A DNA stretch of 28,633 nt. Origin: Flavobacteriaceae bacterium. Its GTDB lineage: Bacteria; Bacteroidota; Bacteroidia; Flavobacteriales; Flavobacteriaceae. The stretch covers positions 1-28,633 of the forward strand of contig JAMPYA010000005.1 of NCBI GenBank assembly GCA_023700885.1, read 5' to 3'. The stretch's first letter is position 1. Every line of letters begins with the position of its first letter. The position numbers and the translations under genes were made by a program. Of this stretch, positions 1-7,825 are shown one piece after another. The notes below the pieces were generated by a model. That model saw only the letters and a program-made list of their open reading frames with translations. It searched no databases and was not told the DNA's origin.

Positions 1-1881
1 AAACGAATTGTATTAATATTAATAGTTTTATGCTCTGTCAATAGTTTTGCTCAAGATAATTTAAGAGGAGCTAAATTACATTTTAAAAAGATGGAGTACG
101 CAAAAGCAGCAGAACAATTTGAATCACAGTTAAATAAAGACGGTGAAACTCAAGAATTGTTGCAATACATTGGAGATTCTTATTATAATAATTCTCAATT
201 TCAAACAGCAGCAATTTGGTATGAGAAATTGGTTAATACATATAATAGTACTATAGATAGTGAATATTTATTCAAATATTCACAAACCTTAAAAGCTTTA
301 AATAAGACTGAGGAAGCAAAGAGATACATGAAAGAATTTATTGATAAAAATCCAAATGATTACCGTTCAGTTAAATACCTTTCAGATTATAATTCCCTAC
401 AAGAACATTTAAAAGTTCCTATTAAATATACATTAACCAATAGTTCTTTAAGTACATCTTATTCAGAGTTTGGAACAACGTTCTACAATAATGGAGTTGT
501 ATATACGGCTCCTAAAAAAGGAATTGATGTTCAATTGTATCAACGAAACAATCAGCCATTTTTGGACTTATATAAAGTATCCTTTAATAAGGATAATGAA
601 TTATTAAAAGAAGCAACTCCTTTATCAAGTAATTTAAATAATAAATTTCATGATGGTGCTGCAACTTTTTCTAAAGATGGTTTAACAATGTTTTTTACTA
701 GAAATAATTCTAATAAAAGAAAATTAAATGTTGATAAGGAAGGAATAAGTAATTTAAAGATTTTTAAATCGCAATATGTTAATAATGAGTGGACTAATAT
801 AGTAGAAGTCCCGTTTAACAATGAGTCATACTCTGTAGGTCATCCTGCGCTTAGTGCAGATGGAAAGAAATTATACTTTGTATCAGACATGCCAGGAGGT
901 TTTGGGGTAACAGATATTTATGTGGTTGATATAGATGGAGATAACTATGGTAAGCCTCAAAATCTTGGCAATAAAATAAATACACCTGGTAAGGAAATGT
1001 TTCCATATGTTGTAGATGATGAACTATTTTTCTCTTCGGATGGACATTTAGGTTTTGGTTCTTTAGATATTTTTTCTGTTAATCTTAAATCGGATGAATT
1101 AAAAGTTAAAAACCTTGGAATTCCAATTAATAGTGGTTCTGATGATTTTGCATTTATTTATAACAGCGATAAAAAAATGGGATTTTTATCCTCCAATAGA
1201 ATAGGAGGTTTAGGAGATGATGATATATACCTATTAAATGAAGTACCATGCTATCAAAATATAATTGTAACAGTAAGTAATCAAGAAACAAATCAGGTGC
1301 TGCAAGGAGCAAAAGTTAAACTCATCAATTATACAAATGGAAAAGAGGAAGTTGGTACCACCGGAGCAGATGGTAAGTATAAATTTGAAAATACCAATTG
1401 TGAAATGCGTTATAATATAATGTCTGTAAAAGATAATTATAAAAGCAATGAACGTAATTTTATAACTACCAAAGATTTTGCAAAAGATAATTTTGTTGAT
1501 GTTAAATTAATTCCGATTGAACAAATTGTGACTATTGAAAATATATACTTTGATTTTGATAAGTCAAACATCAGACCCGATGCTCAAGTTGGTTTAAATA
1601 AGTTAATTGATTTAATGAAAGCTAATCCAGAAATGATAGTAGAAATTAAATCATTTGCAGATTCACGTGGTACAGTTGCCTATAACGAAAAATTATCAGA
1701 ACGTAGACAAAAATCTACTGTAGCTTATGTTATAGCAAAAGGGATTGATAAATCTAGAATCAATGGTAAAGGATATGGAGAGTCTATGTTAATAAATGAA
1801 TGTATAGATTCAGCAAATTGTACAGAAGAAGAGCATCAATTAAACAGACGTAGTGAAATAGTGGTCCTAAAGATGAAGTAA
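1..1881 (+). CDS. OmpA-family envelope protein with TPR, PD40 propeller and peptidoglycan-binding domain (PorE-like), 5' end cut
   Basis: The reading frame is open from base 1. It encodes a Sec signal peptide whose start codon lies just off the window: a basic K-R, a hydrophobic run, then SFAQ followed by D-N at about codons 15-20. The ATG at base 91 is therefore internal. Counting codons from base 1, I see TPR-like helices (about 25-120), four PD40/WD40-like propeller blades with S-x-D-G-x-x-x-x-F patterns (about 215-415), a carboxypeptidase-regulatory-like beta domain (about 420-500) and a C-terminal OmpA domain (about 515-626). The OmpA domain has YFDFDKSNI and the peptidoglycan-contacting N-x-K-L-S-x-R-R motif. 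This order matches PorE, which anchors the type IX secretion machinery to peptidoglycan, and flavobacterial homologues encoded beside PorP/SprF-like proteins. I see no lipobox, unlike the PorE lipoprotein. The role in secretion or gliding is inferred. Confidence 0.85.
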   Translation, partial: KRIVLILIVLCSVNSFAQDNLRGAKLHFKKMEYAKAAEQFESQLNKDGETQELLQYIGDSYYNNSQFQTAAIWYEKLVNTYNSTIDSEYLFKYSQTLKALNKTEEAKRYMKEFIDKNPNDYRSVKYLSDYNSLQEHLKVPIKYTLTNSSLSTSYSEFGTTFYNNGVVYTAPKKGIDVQLYQRNNQPFLDLYKVSFNKDNELLKEATPLSSNLNNKFHDGAATFSKDGLTMFFTRNNSNKRKLNVDKEGISNLKIFKSQYVNNEWTNIVEVPFNNESYSVGHPALSADGKKLYFVSDMPGGFGVTDIYVVDIDGDNYGKPQNLGNKINTPGKEMFPYVVDDELFFSSDGHLGFGSLDIFSVNLKSDELKVKNLGIPINSGSDDFAFIYNSDKKMGFLSSNRIGGLGDDDIYLLNEVPCYQNIIVTVSNQETNQVLQGAKVKLINYTNGKEEVGTTGADGKYKFENTNCEMRYNIMSVKDNYKSNERNFITTKDFAKDNFVDVKLIPIEQIVTIENIYFDFDKSNIRPDAQVGLNKLIDLMKANPEMIVEIKSFADSRGTVAYNEKLSERRQKSTVAYVIAKGIDKSRINGKGYGESMLINECIDSANCTEEEHQLNRRSEIVVLKMK

Positions 1882-1927
1882 TTAGAGAGAATAACTTTCG
1901 GGAAATTACTATGAAAATAGATTTTTT

Positions 1928-1957
1928 AAAACCTCACCATTTGTGAGGTTTTTTTTA
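1928..1957 (+). terminator. Intrinsic terminator after the OmpA-family gene
   Basis: A 10-base-pair stem (AAAACCTCAC at 1928-1937 paired with GTGAGGTTTT at 1943-1952) with a 5-base loop is followed by a run of T to 1956. It begins 46 bases after the stop codon and is a textbook Rho-independent terminator. Confidence 0.9.
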
Positions 1958-2321
1958 TAAAAAAAATTGTCTTCCAATAATAAACAAAAACTACTTACTT
2001 TGTAGTTAATTATGAAACAGTTAATTTTTGTTTTTTATTCAATTCAATAAAAGTATTTGCAAAAATGGGAGGTAAATTAGTTTTAATTTTTAAACGTATC
2101 ATCATCAGCTATTCAAAAGCTTTAGGATGAAAAATGAGTAATAATTTTAGAAAATTTAAAAAATATAGTTTGCTGAATACGAGATCATTTGATTAATTAA
2201 CAACTGTTTTTGTATAAAAATGAATAAAATTATGCTCAATTACGCCTTTTCAAAAATAGCATAAGGTTTCCAATACTCATACTTTTAGCTTAAATTTGTC
2301 TTTAAATAATATTGAATCATC
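1958..2321. other. Intergenic region upstream of cmk
   Basis: This AT-rich stretch lies between the terminator and cmk. The only signal I recognise is a TAnnTTTG promoter element near its right end. Two tiny ATG frames (21 codons at 2065 and 14 codons at 2220) have no recognisable content. I see no RNA gene or repeat. Confidence 0.5.
2291..2298 (+). promoter_or_regulatory. Predicted -7 promoter element for cmk
   Basis: TAAATTTG matches the Bacteroidota sigma-A -7 consensus TAnnTTTG exactly and ends 23 bases before the cmk start. No TTG is present at the -33 position; the closest is TTT at 2267-2269, 21 bases upstream. Confidence 0.4.
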
Positions 2322-3014
2322 TTGAAAAAAATTACAATTGCTATTGATGGCTTTTCTTCAACAGGTAAAAGCACTATTGCTAAGCATTTAGCACAGGTGT
2401 TGAATTATATTTATGTTGATACTGGTGCTATGTATCGCGCAGTTACCTATTTTGCTATGAAAAATAACTTGATTGGTGAGGGTTTTTTTAAAGTAGATGC
2501 TTTAATAAACAAACTGGATGAAGTACATCTGAAATTTATTTACAATCCACGATTACAGTTTGCAGAAATGTATTTAAATGATGAAAATGTAGAGCAGCAA
2601 ATAAGAACCTTAGAGGTTTCTAATTATGTGAGTAATGTTTCTGCTATATCTGAAGTTCGTAAAAAATTGGTTGAACTACAACAAAAAATGGGTGCAGAAA
2701 AAGGGGTGGTTATGGATGGAAGAGATATTGGAACCGTGGTATTTCCTAATGCTGAACTAAAATTATTTTTAAATGCTTCTGCAGATAAAAGGGCTGCAAG
2801 ACGTTTTCATGAATTAATCAATAAAGGAGATAATGTTTCTTATGATGAAATTTTAGAAAATGTAAAATCAAGAGATTATATAGATTCTAATCGAGAAGAT
2901 TCACCTTTAATAATAGCTTCTGATGCTATAGAAATAGATAACTCTGATATGACTAAAGAAGAGCAATTTGAAAAAATCTACCAAATAGTTCAGCAAAAAT
3001 TACAAAATAATTAA
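2322..3014 (+). CDS. cmk: (d)CMP kinase
   Basis: Cytidylate kinase transfers a phosphate from ATP to CMP or dCMP in the cytoplasm, feeding CTP and dCTP synthesis. The 230-residue length is normal for the family. The P-loop GFSSTGKST lies at residues 10-18, the nucleotide-binding DTGAMYRAV at about 33, and the DGRDIGTVVFP motif at about 132. The closing D-x-x-R-x-x-S-P-L and IDNSD segments are also present. Translation must begin at the TTG at 2322, because the P-loop follows within ten residues and no in-frame ATG precedes it. The gene follows a terminator, so it probably has its own promoter. Its stop codon overlaps that of the convergent queE by 4 bases. Confidence 0.95.
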   Translation: MKKITIAIDGFSSTGKSTIAKHLAQVLNYIYVDTGAMYRAVTYFAMKNNLIGEGFFKVDALINKLDEVHLKFIYNPRLQFAEMYLNDENVEQQIRTLEVSNYVSNVSAISEVRKKLVELQQKMGAEKGVVMDGRDIGTVVFPNAELKLFLNASADKRAARRFHELINKGDNVSYDEILENVKSRDYIDSNREDSPLIIASDAIEIDNSDMTKEEQFEKIYQIVQQKLQNN

Positions 3015-3643
3015 GGAATGTTTAAGTATTTGTGGGTCTGTAATGAAATTTTCCATTGTGGATTTCTCATTACATAATCAACAATTAAAGGGGTCATGAG
3101 CTCTCTTTTACTCCATTCTGGTTGTAAATAAAGTTCGCAACTTGCTGAAACTTTTAAAGATTCTGCTTCTGCAAACTTAAAATCATGTTTATTTTGTATG
3201 ATTATTTTAAGCTCATTAGCTTTTAAATAGATGTTTTCAAGTGGTAATTTAGTTTTCTTGGGAGATAAACAAATCCAATTCCAGATACCACTTAAAGGAT
3301 ATGCTCCAGAAGTTTCAATATGTGTTTTTATACCGATATTTTTTAATTCGGAAGTTAGAAAATCCATATTCCACATCAATGGCTCTCCACCTGTAACTAC
3401 AACCGTTTTGGCGTATTTCTTTACATTTTCAACAATAGAGGTGCTTAAAGTTGGTGGGTGTAAGTTAGCATCCCAACTTTCTTTTACATCGCACCAATGA
3501 CAACCAACATCGCATCCTCCAACTCTGATAAAATAAGCTGCTTTTCCAGTGTGAAATCCTTCTCCTTGAATGGTGTAAAATTCCTCCATCAGTGGTAAAA
3601 GTTTTCCTTGTGCTATTAATATTTGTGATGAAATGTCTAACAT
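3011..3643 (-). CDS. queE: 7-carboxy-7-deazaguanine synthase, radical SAM
   Basis: QueE converts 6-carboxytetrahydropterin to 7-carboxy-7-deazaguanine, a committed step toward preQ0 and queuosine in tRNA. The 210-residue protein has the family opening MEEFYTIQGEG (residues 19-29) and a canonical radical SAM cluster motif C-x3-C-x2-C with Cys44, Cys48 and Cys51. A glycine-rich TGGEPL segment for SAM binding lies near residue 85. The gene stands alone; no other queuosine gene is in the window. It converges on cmk with a 4-base overlap in which both strands read TAA from the palindrome TTAA. A consensus -7 promoter box sits only 4 bases before the ATG, so the transcript may have no leader. Confidence 0.92.
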   Translation of the reverse strand: MLDISSQILIAQGKLLPLMEEFYTIQGEGFHTGKAAYFIRVGGCDVGCHWCDVKESWDANLHPPTLSTSIVENVKKYAKTVVVTGGEPLMWNMDFLTSELKNIGIKTHIETSGAYPLSGIWNWICLSPKKTKLPLENIYLKANELKIIIQNKHDFKFAEAESLKVSASCELYLQPEWSKRELMTPLIVDYVMRNPQWKISLQTHKYLNIP

Positions 3644-3647
3644 GCTG

Positions 3648-3655
3648 CAAAGATA
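3648..3655 (-). promoter_or_regulatory. Predicted -7 promoter element for queE
   Basis: On the minus strand this reads TATCTTTG, an exact TAnnTTTG match. Only four bases separate it from the queE ATG (3641-3643), so transcription would start at or very near the start codon. No TTG at a normal -33 spacing is visible. Confidence 0.45.
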
Positions 3656-3743
3656 GAATTTTCAAAGTATAAAATCAGAATAATATTAAAATCGATTTTT
3701 TCATTTTCTTATAAAATGAGTATCTTTAAAAAAAAGAAAATTT

Positions 3744-5258
3744 ATGAGAAAACAAGAAGACTTTTTAAAATATATCAATGAAAGTCACCAGTTTAAAGGA
3801 GATTCTATAGTTTTTGGAGCCGCTATGTTGGGGGAAGAAGCTGTGACAAATGCTTTGGTAAAAGTACCGCTAAAAACTTTAAATAGACATGGTCTAATAG
3901 CCGGAGCTACGGGTACTGGAAAAACGAAAACCCTGCAAGGTTTTGCAGAAAGTTTATCATTAAACGGTATTCCAGTTTTGTTGATGGATATTAAAGGTGA
4001 TTTAAGCGGATTGGCAAAAGCAAGCCCAGGGCATCCCAAAATTGATGAACGTCATGCTGCTATTGGTATTCCTTTTAAATCACAGGAATTTCCTGTTGAA
4101 ATTTTGACTTTATCAGAACAAGAAGGGGTACGATTACGAGCAACTGTTTCTGAATTTGGACCTGTTTTATTGTCTAGAATTTTAGAAATCAATGATACTC
4201 AAAGTAGTATTGTAGCAATTATTTTTAAATATTGTGATGATCATAATATTCCTTTACTCGATTTAAAGGATTTTAAAAAAATACTACAATTTATAACTCA
4301 AGAGGGGAAATCAGAAATTGAAGAAGCTTATGGAAGATTATCAACTTCAAGTACAGGTTTGATATTGAGAAAGATAATTGAATTAGAGCAGCAAGGTGCT
4401 GAATTGTTTTTTGGAGAACATTCTTTTGATGTACAAGATTTGTTGCGAATAGATGAAAATGGTAAAGGAATGATTTCAATTTTGAGATTAACTGATATAC
4501 AGGATAAACCAAAGTTGTTTTCCACTTTTATGTTGCAATTATTAGCAGAAATATATAGTACATTTCCTGAACAAGGAGATAGTGACAGGCCTGAACTAAT
4601 CATCTTTATTGATGAAGCTCATTTAATTTTTAGTGAAGCCTCAAAAGCATTATTAAATCAAATTGAAAATATCGTAAAATTAATACGTTCTAAGGGAGTA
4701 GGAATTTATTTTGTGACCCAAAATCCGAAAGATGTGCCAGAAGATATTTTAGCTCAACTTGGATTGAAAGTTCAACACGCATTAAGAGCATTTACAGCAA
4801 AAGATAGAAAAGCAATTAAACTTGCAGCAGAAAATTTCCCGGATTCTGAATATTATAACACAGAAGAAGTCCTTACACAAATGGGAATAGGAGAAGCTTT
4901 GATAACAGCCTTAAATGATAAAGGAATACCAACACCCTTAGCCAGAACTATGTTGTGTGCACCCATGAGTAGAATGGATATTCTAACTGAAAGCGAATTA
5001 AAAGAACTTATTAGTAGATCAAAATTAGTTAGAAAATATAATGAGGTTGTAGATCGTGAAAGTGCATATGAAATGCTAAATAAAAAAATTACTCAAATCC
5101 AATTGGATGAAAAACAAGATAAAGAACGGGATGAATATTCTAAAAAAATGACTACATCAACGCGTAAAAGTACTGCAATGAATCCTATGGTTAAAGTATT
5201 GACGAGTGCTACTTTTATTCGAGGTGTGTTGGGAATTTTGAAAAAAGTAATGAAATAA
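3744..5258 (+). CDS. HerA-like helicase/ATPase of the DUF853 (YjgR) family
   Basis: This 504-residue cytoplasmic P-loop ATPase has Walker A GATGTGKT at residues 54-61 and Walker B with IIFIDEAHL near 286. A sensor-like segment FVTQNPKDVP follows near residue 325. This arrangement is typical of the DUF853/YjgR group of HerA/FtsK-like ATPases. HerA relatives form hexameric rings that translocate DNA, but the cellular job of YjgR proteins is not well established and I do not assign one. No nuclease gene (NurA) is adjacent. A near-consensus promoter box TATCTTTA lies at 3721-3728, and an A-rich stretch precedes the ATG. The last 40 or so residues are basic. The gene converges on the beta-CASP hydrolase with only three bases between stop codons. 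Confidence 0.88.
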   Translation: MRKQEDFLKYINESHQFKGDSIVFGAAMLGEEAVTNALVKVPLKTLNRHGLIAGATGTGKTKTLQGFAESLSLNGIPVLLMDIKGDLSGLAKASPGHPKIDERHAAIGIPFKSQEFPVEILTLSEQEGVRLRATVSEFGPVLLSRILEINDTQSSIVAIIFKYCDDHNIPLLDLKDFKKILQFITQEGKSEIEEAYGRLSTSSTGLILRKIIELEQQGAELFFGEHSFDVQDLLRIDENGKGMISILRLTDIQDKPKLFSTFMLQLLAEIYSTFPEQGDSDRPELIIFIDEAHLIFSEASKALLNQIENIVKLIRSKGVGIYFVTQNPKDVPEDILAQLGLKVQHALRAFTAKDRKAIKLAAENFPDSEYYNTEEVLTQMGIGEALITALNDKGIPTPLARTMLCAPMSRMDILTESELKELISRSKLVRKYNEVVDRESAYEMLNKKITQIQLDEKQDKERDEYSKKMTTSTRKSTAMNPMVKVLTSATFIRGVLGILKKVMK

Positions 5259-5261
5259 ACG

Positions 5262-6620
5262 TTAATACAAATCATAAACAGTGTTCATTTTAGCCACTTT
5301 GCAATTGGTTTGTAAAGTGGTTTTTATTTTGGTGCAAAGTGAGTTGCTTTGATGTAATTCTCCGTGATTTAAGTAGATTTCTTTTGGAGCAACTTTAAAA
5401 TGTTGCAGCCAATCTAATAAATCGCTTTGGTCTGCATGACCAGATAAAGCATTGATACAAAGTACTTCTGCCTTAACTTGGTGATATGCTCCCATAAATT
5501 TAATTTCTCTTTCACCTTCTAATAAAGCTCTTCCACGTGTGCCTTCTGCCTGAAAACCAACAAGTAAAATAGTGTTTTTGGCATCACCAATATGTCTTTT
5601 TAAGTAATGAAGAACTCGGCCTCCTGTTACCATACCGCTACCGGCTAAGACAATTTTTTGTTTTTTATCTTTTACAACAGCTTTAGAAATTTCAATACTT
5701 TTAATTAACTGAACCGCTTCATTCATTTCATTCAAATCTTGCTTATTCAAGTTTAAATAATTCAAATAATTAAAATAAACTTGAGTGGCATTAACGCCCA
5801 TCGGACTGTCTAAATAAATAGGTATTGGAGGTAATAAATTTTCTTTTTTTAATTCCTTAAATAAATAAATGAGTTCTTGAGCGCGTTCGACAGAAAAAGT
5901 GGGAATTATAAGGTTTCCACCCTTATTATAAGTATGTAAAACAATTTCAAATAATATTTTTTTGATATCTAGCTCAGGGTGTTCTTTATTACCATAAGTT
6001 GACTCCATGACAACATAGTCAGTTTTGGTGAAATATGTCATTTTATTTAAGATGAGCGGATTTTTTCTTCCTAAATCACCTGAAAAAACGATAGTTTCAC
6101 CTTTGATATTAATTTTTATGGAAGCACTTCCTAAAATATGACCACTTTCGTGAAATTCAATAAATACATTATTGAATAAAGAGAAATGTGTTTTATAATC
6201 TAATGTTTTAAAAAAATTAAAACTATTTTCTACATCTGAAATTGTATAAAGTGGTTTTGCTGGTTTATGTTTAGAATATTCATATTTATTGCAGTGTTCA
6301 CATTCTTCCTCTTGAATTTTAGCGCTGTCTAACAATATAATTTTAGTAAGTTCAAAAGTGGGAGGAGTGCAATATATATTTCCTTTAAATCCATTTTTTA
6401 CTAAAAGTGGTATATACCCGCAATGGTCAAGATGAGCATGAGTTAATAAAATTACATCAATCTCAGCAGGGTTGATAGGAAATTGATCCCAGTTCTTTTT
6501 ACGCAATTCTTTGATTCCTTGAAATAAACCGCAATCAACTAATAATTTTTTATCATCAATTTCTACAAGAGTTTTAGATCCTGTAACGGTTTCTGCACCG
6601 CCTAAAAATGTAATTTTCAT
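5262..6620 (-). CDS. MBL-fold/beta-CASP metallo-hydrolase, YSH1/CPSF73-like RNA-processing family
   Basis: The 452-residue protein belongs to the metallo-beta-lactamase superfamily with a beta-CASP insert, a family of zinc-dependent RNA nucleases. The metal-binding motif HAHLDH is at residues 61-66. Further ligand motifs follow: SGHILGSAS near 160, FSGDLG near 180, then ESTYGN opening the beta-CASP domain. GSGMVTGGR and the C-terminal LSGHADQ motif complete the set. RNA cleavage is inferred from the family; bacterial members of this branch are little characterised. The protein is cytoplasmic, with no signal peptide. The gene is monocistronic, divergent from the cupin gene across 78 bases. Confidence 0.9.
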   Translation of the reverse strand: MKITFLGGAETVTGSKTLVEIDDKKLLVDCGLFQGIKELRKKNWDQFPINPAEIDVILLTHAHLDHCGYIPLLVKNGFKGNIYCTPPTFELTKIILLDSAKIQEEECEHCNKYEYSKHKPAKPLYTISDVENSFNFFKTLDYKTHFSLFNNVFIEFHESGHILGSASIKINIKGETIVFSGDLGRKNPLILNKMTYFTKTDYVVMESTYGNKEHPELDIKKILFEIVLHTYNKGGNLIIPTFSVERAQELIYLFKELKKENLLPPIPIYLDSPMGVNATQVYFNYLNYLNLNKQDLNEMNEAVQLIKSIEISKAVVKDKKQKIVLAGSGMVTGGRVLHYLKRHIGDAKNTILLVGFQAEGTRGRALLEGEREIKFMGAYHQVKAEVLCINALSGHADQSDLLDWLQHFKVAPKEIYLNHGELHQSNSLCTKIKTTLQTNCKVAKMNTVYDLY

Positions 6621-6698
6621 AACTTACAGATTTAAATTAGCAGGGAAGTTTAATATCTTTACTAAAGTTAGTTAAAAATGCGCAAAAAATAAAGTGTA

Positions 6699-7061
6699 AT
6701 GATGAATAAATATACGGTTCAAAGAAGTCCGTTTGTAGTACCTACAAATGATGGAAAATTAATTGAAGAACATTTTGGTTTGGCAAGTGTAATGTCAGAG
6801 ATGAGTATTGCTAAAATGATAGCACCTCCAAATTGGAGTGAACCCTTTCAAACACCCCAGTTTGACGAATATACTTTTATCATAAAGGGTAAAAAACAGT
6901 TCAATATTGATGGAGAAATTATTATTCTAAATGCAGGAGAATCCATCAAAATTAAAAAAGGAACTCGTGTACAATATGCTAATCCTTTTGATGAAGCTGT
7001 TGAATATATATCAATTTGTTTCCCGGCCTTTTCTATAGATTTAGTAAATAGAGCAATTTAA
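6699..7061 (+). CDS. Cupin-domain protein
   Basis: This small 120-residue protein has one cupin beta-barrel at about residues 45-110, with the pattern FDEYTFIIKGK for the first motif and GESIKIKKGTRV for the second. The usual metal-binding histidines of motif 1 are not evident: the position reads F-D-E-Y, with an aspartate and a glutamate. It may thus bind metal atypically or act as a ligand-binding or sugar-binding cupin. Substrate is unknown. Two consecutive ATG codons open the frame, and the second (6702) is equally plausible. Its TAA overlaps the convergent membrane-protein gene by four bases through the palindrome TTAA. Confidence 0.75.
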   Translation: MMNKYTVQRSPFVVPTNDGKLIEEHFGLASVMSEMSIAKMIAPPNWSEPFQTPQFDEYTFIIKGKKQFNIDGEIIILNAGESIKIKKGTRVQYANPFDEAVEYISICFPAFSIDLVNRAI

Positions 7062-7780
7062 GTTCTTACTAAAACCTTTTTTCTTGCAAAATAGAAAGGA
7101 AGGTAAAACAAGGAGAAAAAAGGAATCATAATTAACTCTGCTACAAATATATAATTAGGCCAATCGCCAAAATAATCTAATAAAGAACCAGAGTTTGGCT
7201 TTGCGTTTAAAAAGAAATAATTAGATCCTAAATAGTGATTTATGATAAGCATTAAAATTAAATAGATTTGAATACCGTAAAATGATTTTAGTACACTTTT
7301 AAAGGTTGGTTTAAAATGGTAGATAAAAGTCATATACAACATAAATACAATTAATCCTGCATGAATATACCAATACTTGATAAAATCAAAATGAGGAAAT
7401 CCGTGTTCTAAAGTGGGAGTAATAACACCTTGTAAAGTGCCTGCAAAAACCCAGAAAAAGAATATTTCATAAAATACTTTCTTCTTGGTTACTGTTAAAA
7501 TAGGAGCAGCTAAAGCAACTAAGTTACACAGATTTAAAGGTAAGTCTGTTTGAATATTAAAAGTTCCTAAATATATTTTTGTGAGTGACCAAATAATTAC
7601 CGTAGCTGATAATGTGTAGGCAAACAACATTCCAACCCTTTCTTGTAATTGTTTATTCAAATAATTTTTGCTAAAATAGATAAGGAAAAAACCACCTATT
7701 GTAAACATTAAGATTACAAATAGATGTTCATTACTTCCAATATTGAATGTAAAATTATTAGAAAATATTGCTGAACTCAT
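7058..7780 (-). CDS. TIGR02206/YwaF-family integral membrane protein
   Basis: The 240-residue polytopic membrane protein has about six hydrophobic segments. Its internal signature places LPLNLCNL near residue 80, followed by a W-x-F-A-G-x-L-Q-G-V-x-T-P segment and a conserved FPHFDF. These features match the TIGR02206 family (YwaF of Bacillus), whose function is unknown. The gene follows folD by 45 bases on the same strand, so it may be co-transcribed. The whole folD-to-start interval is one long hairpin, and the A and T of the ATG pair at its foot, suggesting that translation or transcription entry is controlled there. Confidence 0.82.
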   Translation of the reverse strand: MSSAIFSNNFTFNIGSNEHLFVILMFTIGGFFLIYFSKNYLNKQLQERVGMLFAYTLSATVIIWSLTKIYLGTFNIQTDLPLNLCNLVALAAPILTVTKKKVFYEIFFFWVFAGTLQGVITPTLEHGFPHFDFIKYWYIHAGLIVFMLYMTFIYHFKPTFKSVLKSFYGIQIYLILMLIINHYLGSNYFFLNAKPNSGSLLDYFGDWPNYIFVAELIMIPFFSLFYLPFYFARKKVLVRT

Positions 7781-7821
7781 ATATTTAGCGAATTAAATAG
7801 TGTTAATTGCGCTAAATATAT
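7779..7821 (-). promoter_or_regulatory. Long hairpin or palindrome covering the start codon of the TIGR02206 gene
   Basis: ATATATTTAGCG (7779-7790) is the perfect reverse complement of 7810-7821. Inside it, AATTAA (7791-7796) pairs with TTAATT (7803-7808). The result is an 18-base-pair stem with one bulged base and a 6-base loop. It occupies nearly all of the folD-TIGR02206 interval. No T-run follows on the minus strand, so it is not a standard terminator for folD. Confidence 0.8.
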
Positions 7822-7825
7822 AAAA

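Noticed and set aside
2065..2130. A 21-codon ATG frame in the gap before cmk.
   Set aside because: It is short, has no ribosome-binding context and no recognisable sequence; expected by chance in AT-rich DNA.
2220..2264. A 14-codon ATG frame just upstream of cmk, considered as a leader peptide.
   Set aside because: It lies upstream of the predicted promoter box (2291) and has no attenuator-like structure or codon bias.
3231..3500. An open frame on the + strand inside queE, and similar antisense frames in other genes.
   Set aside because: These are shadows of well-supported genes and have no family features or promoters.
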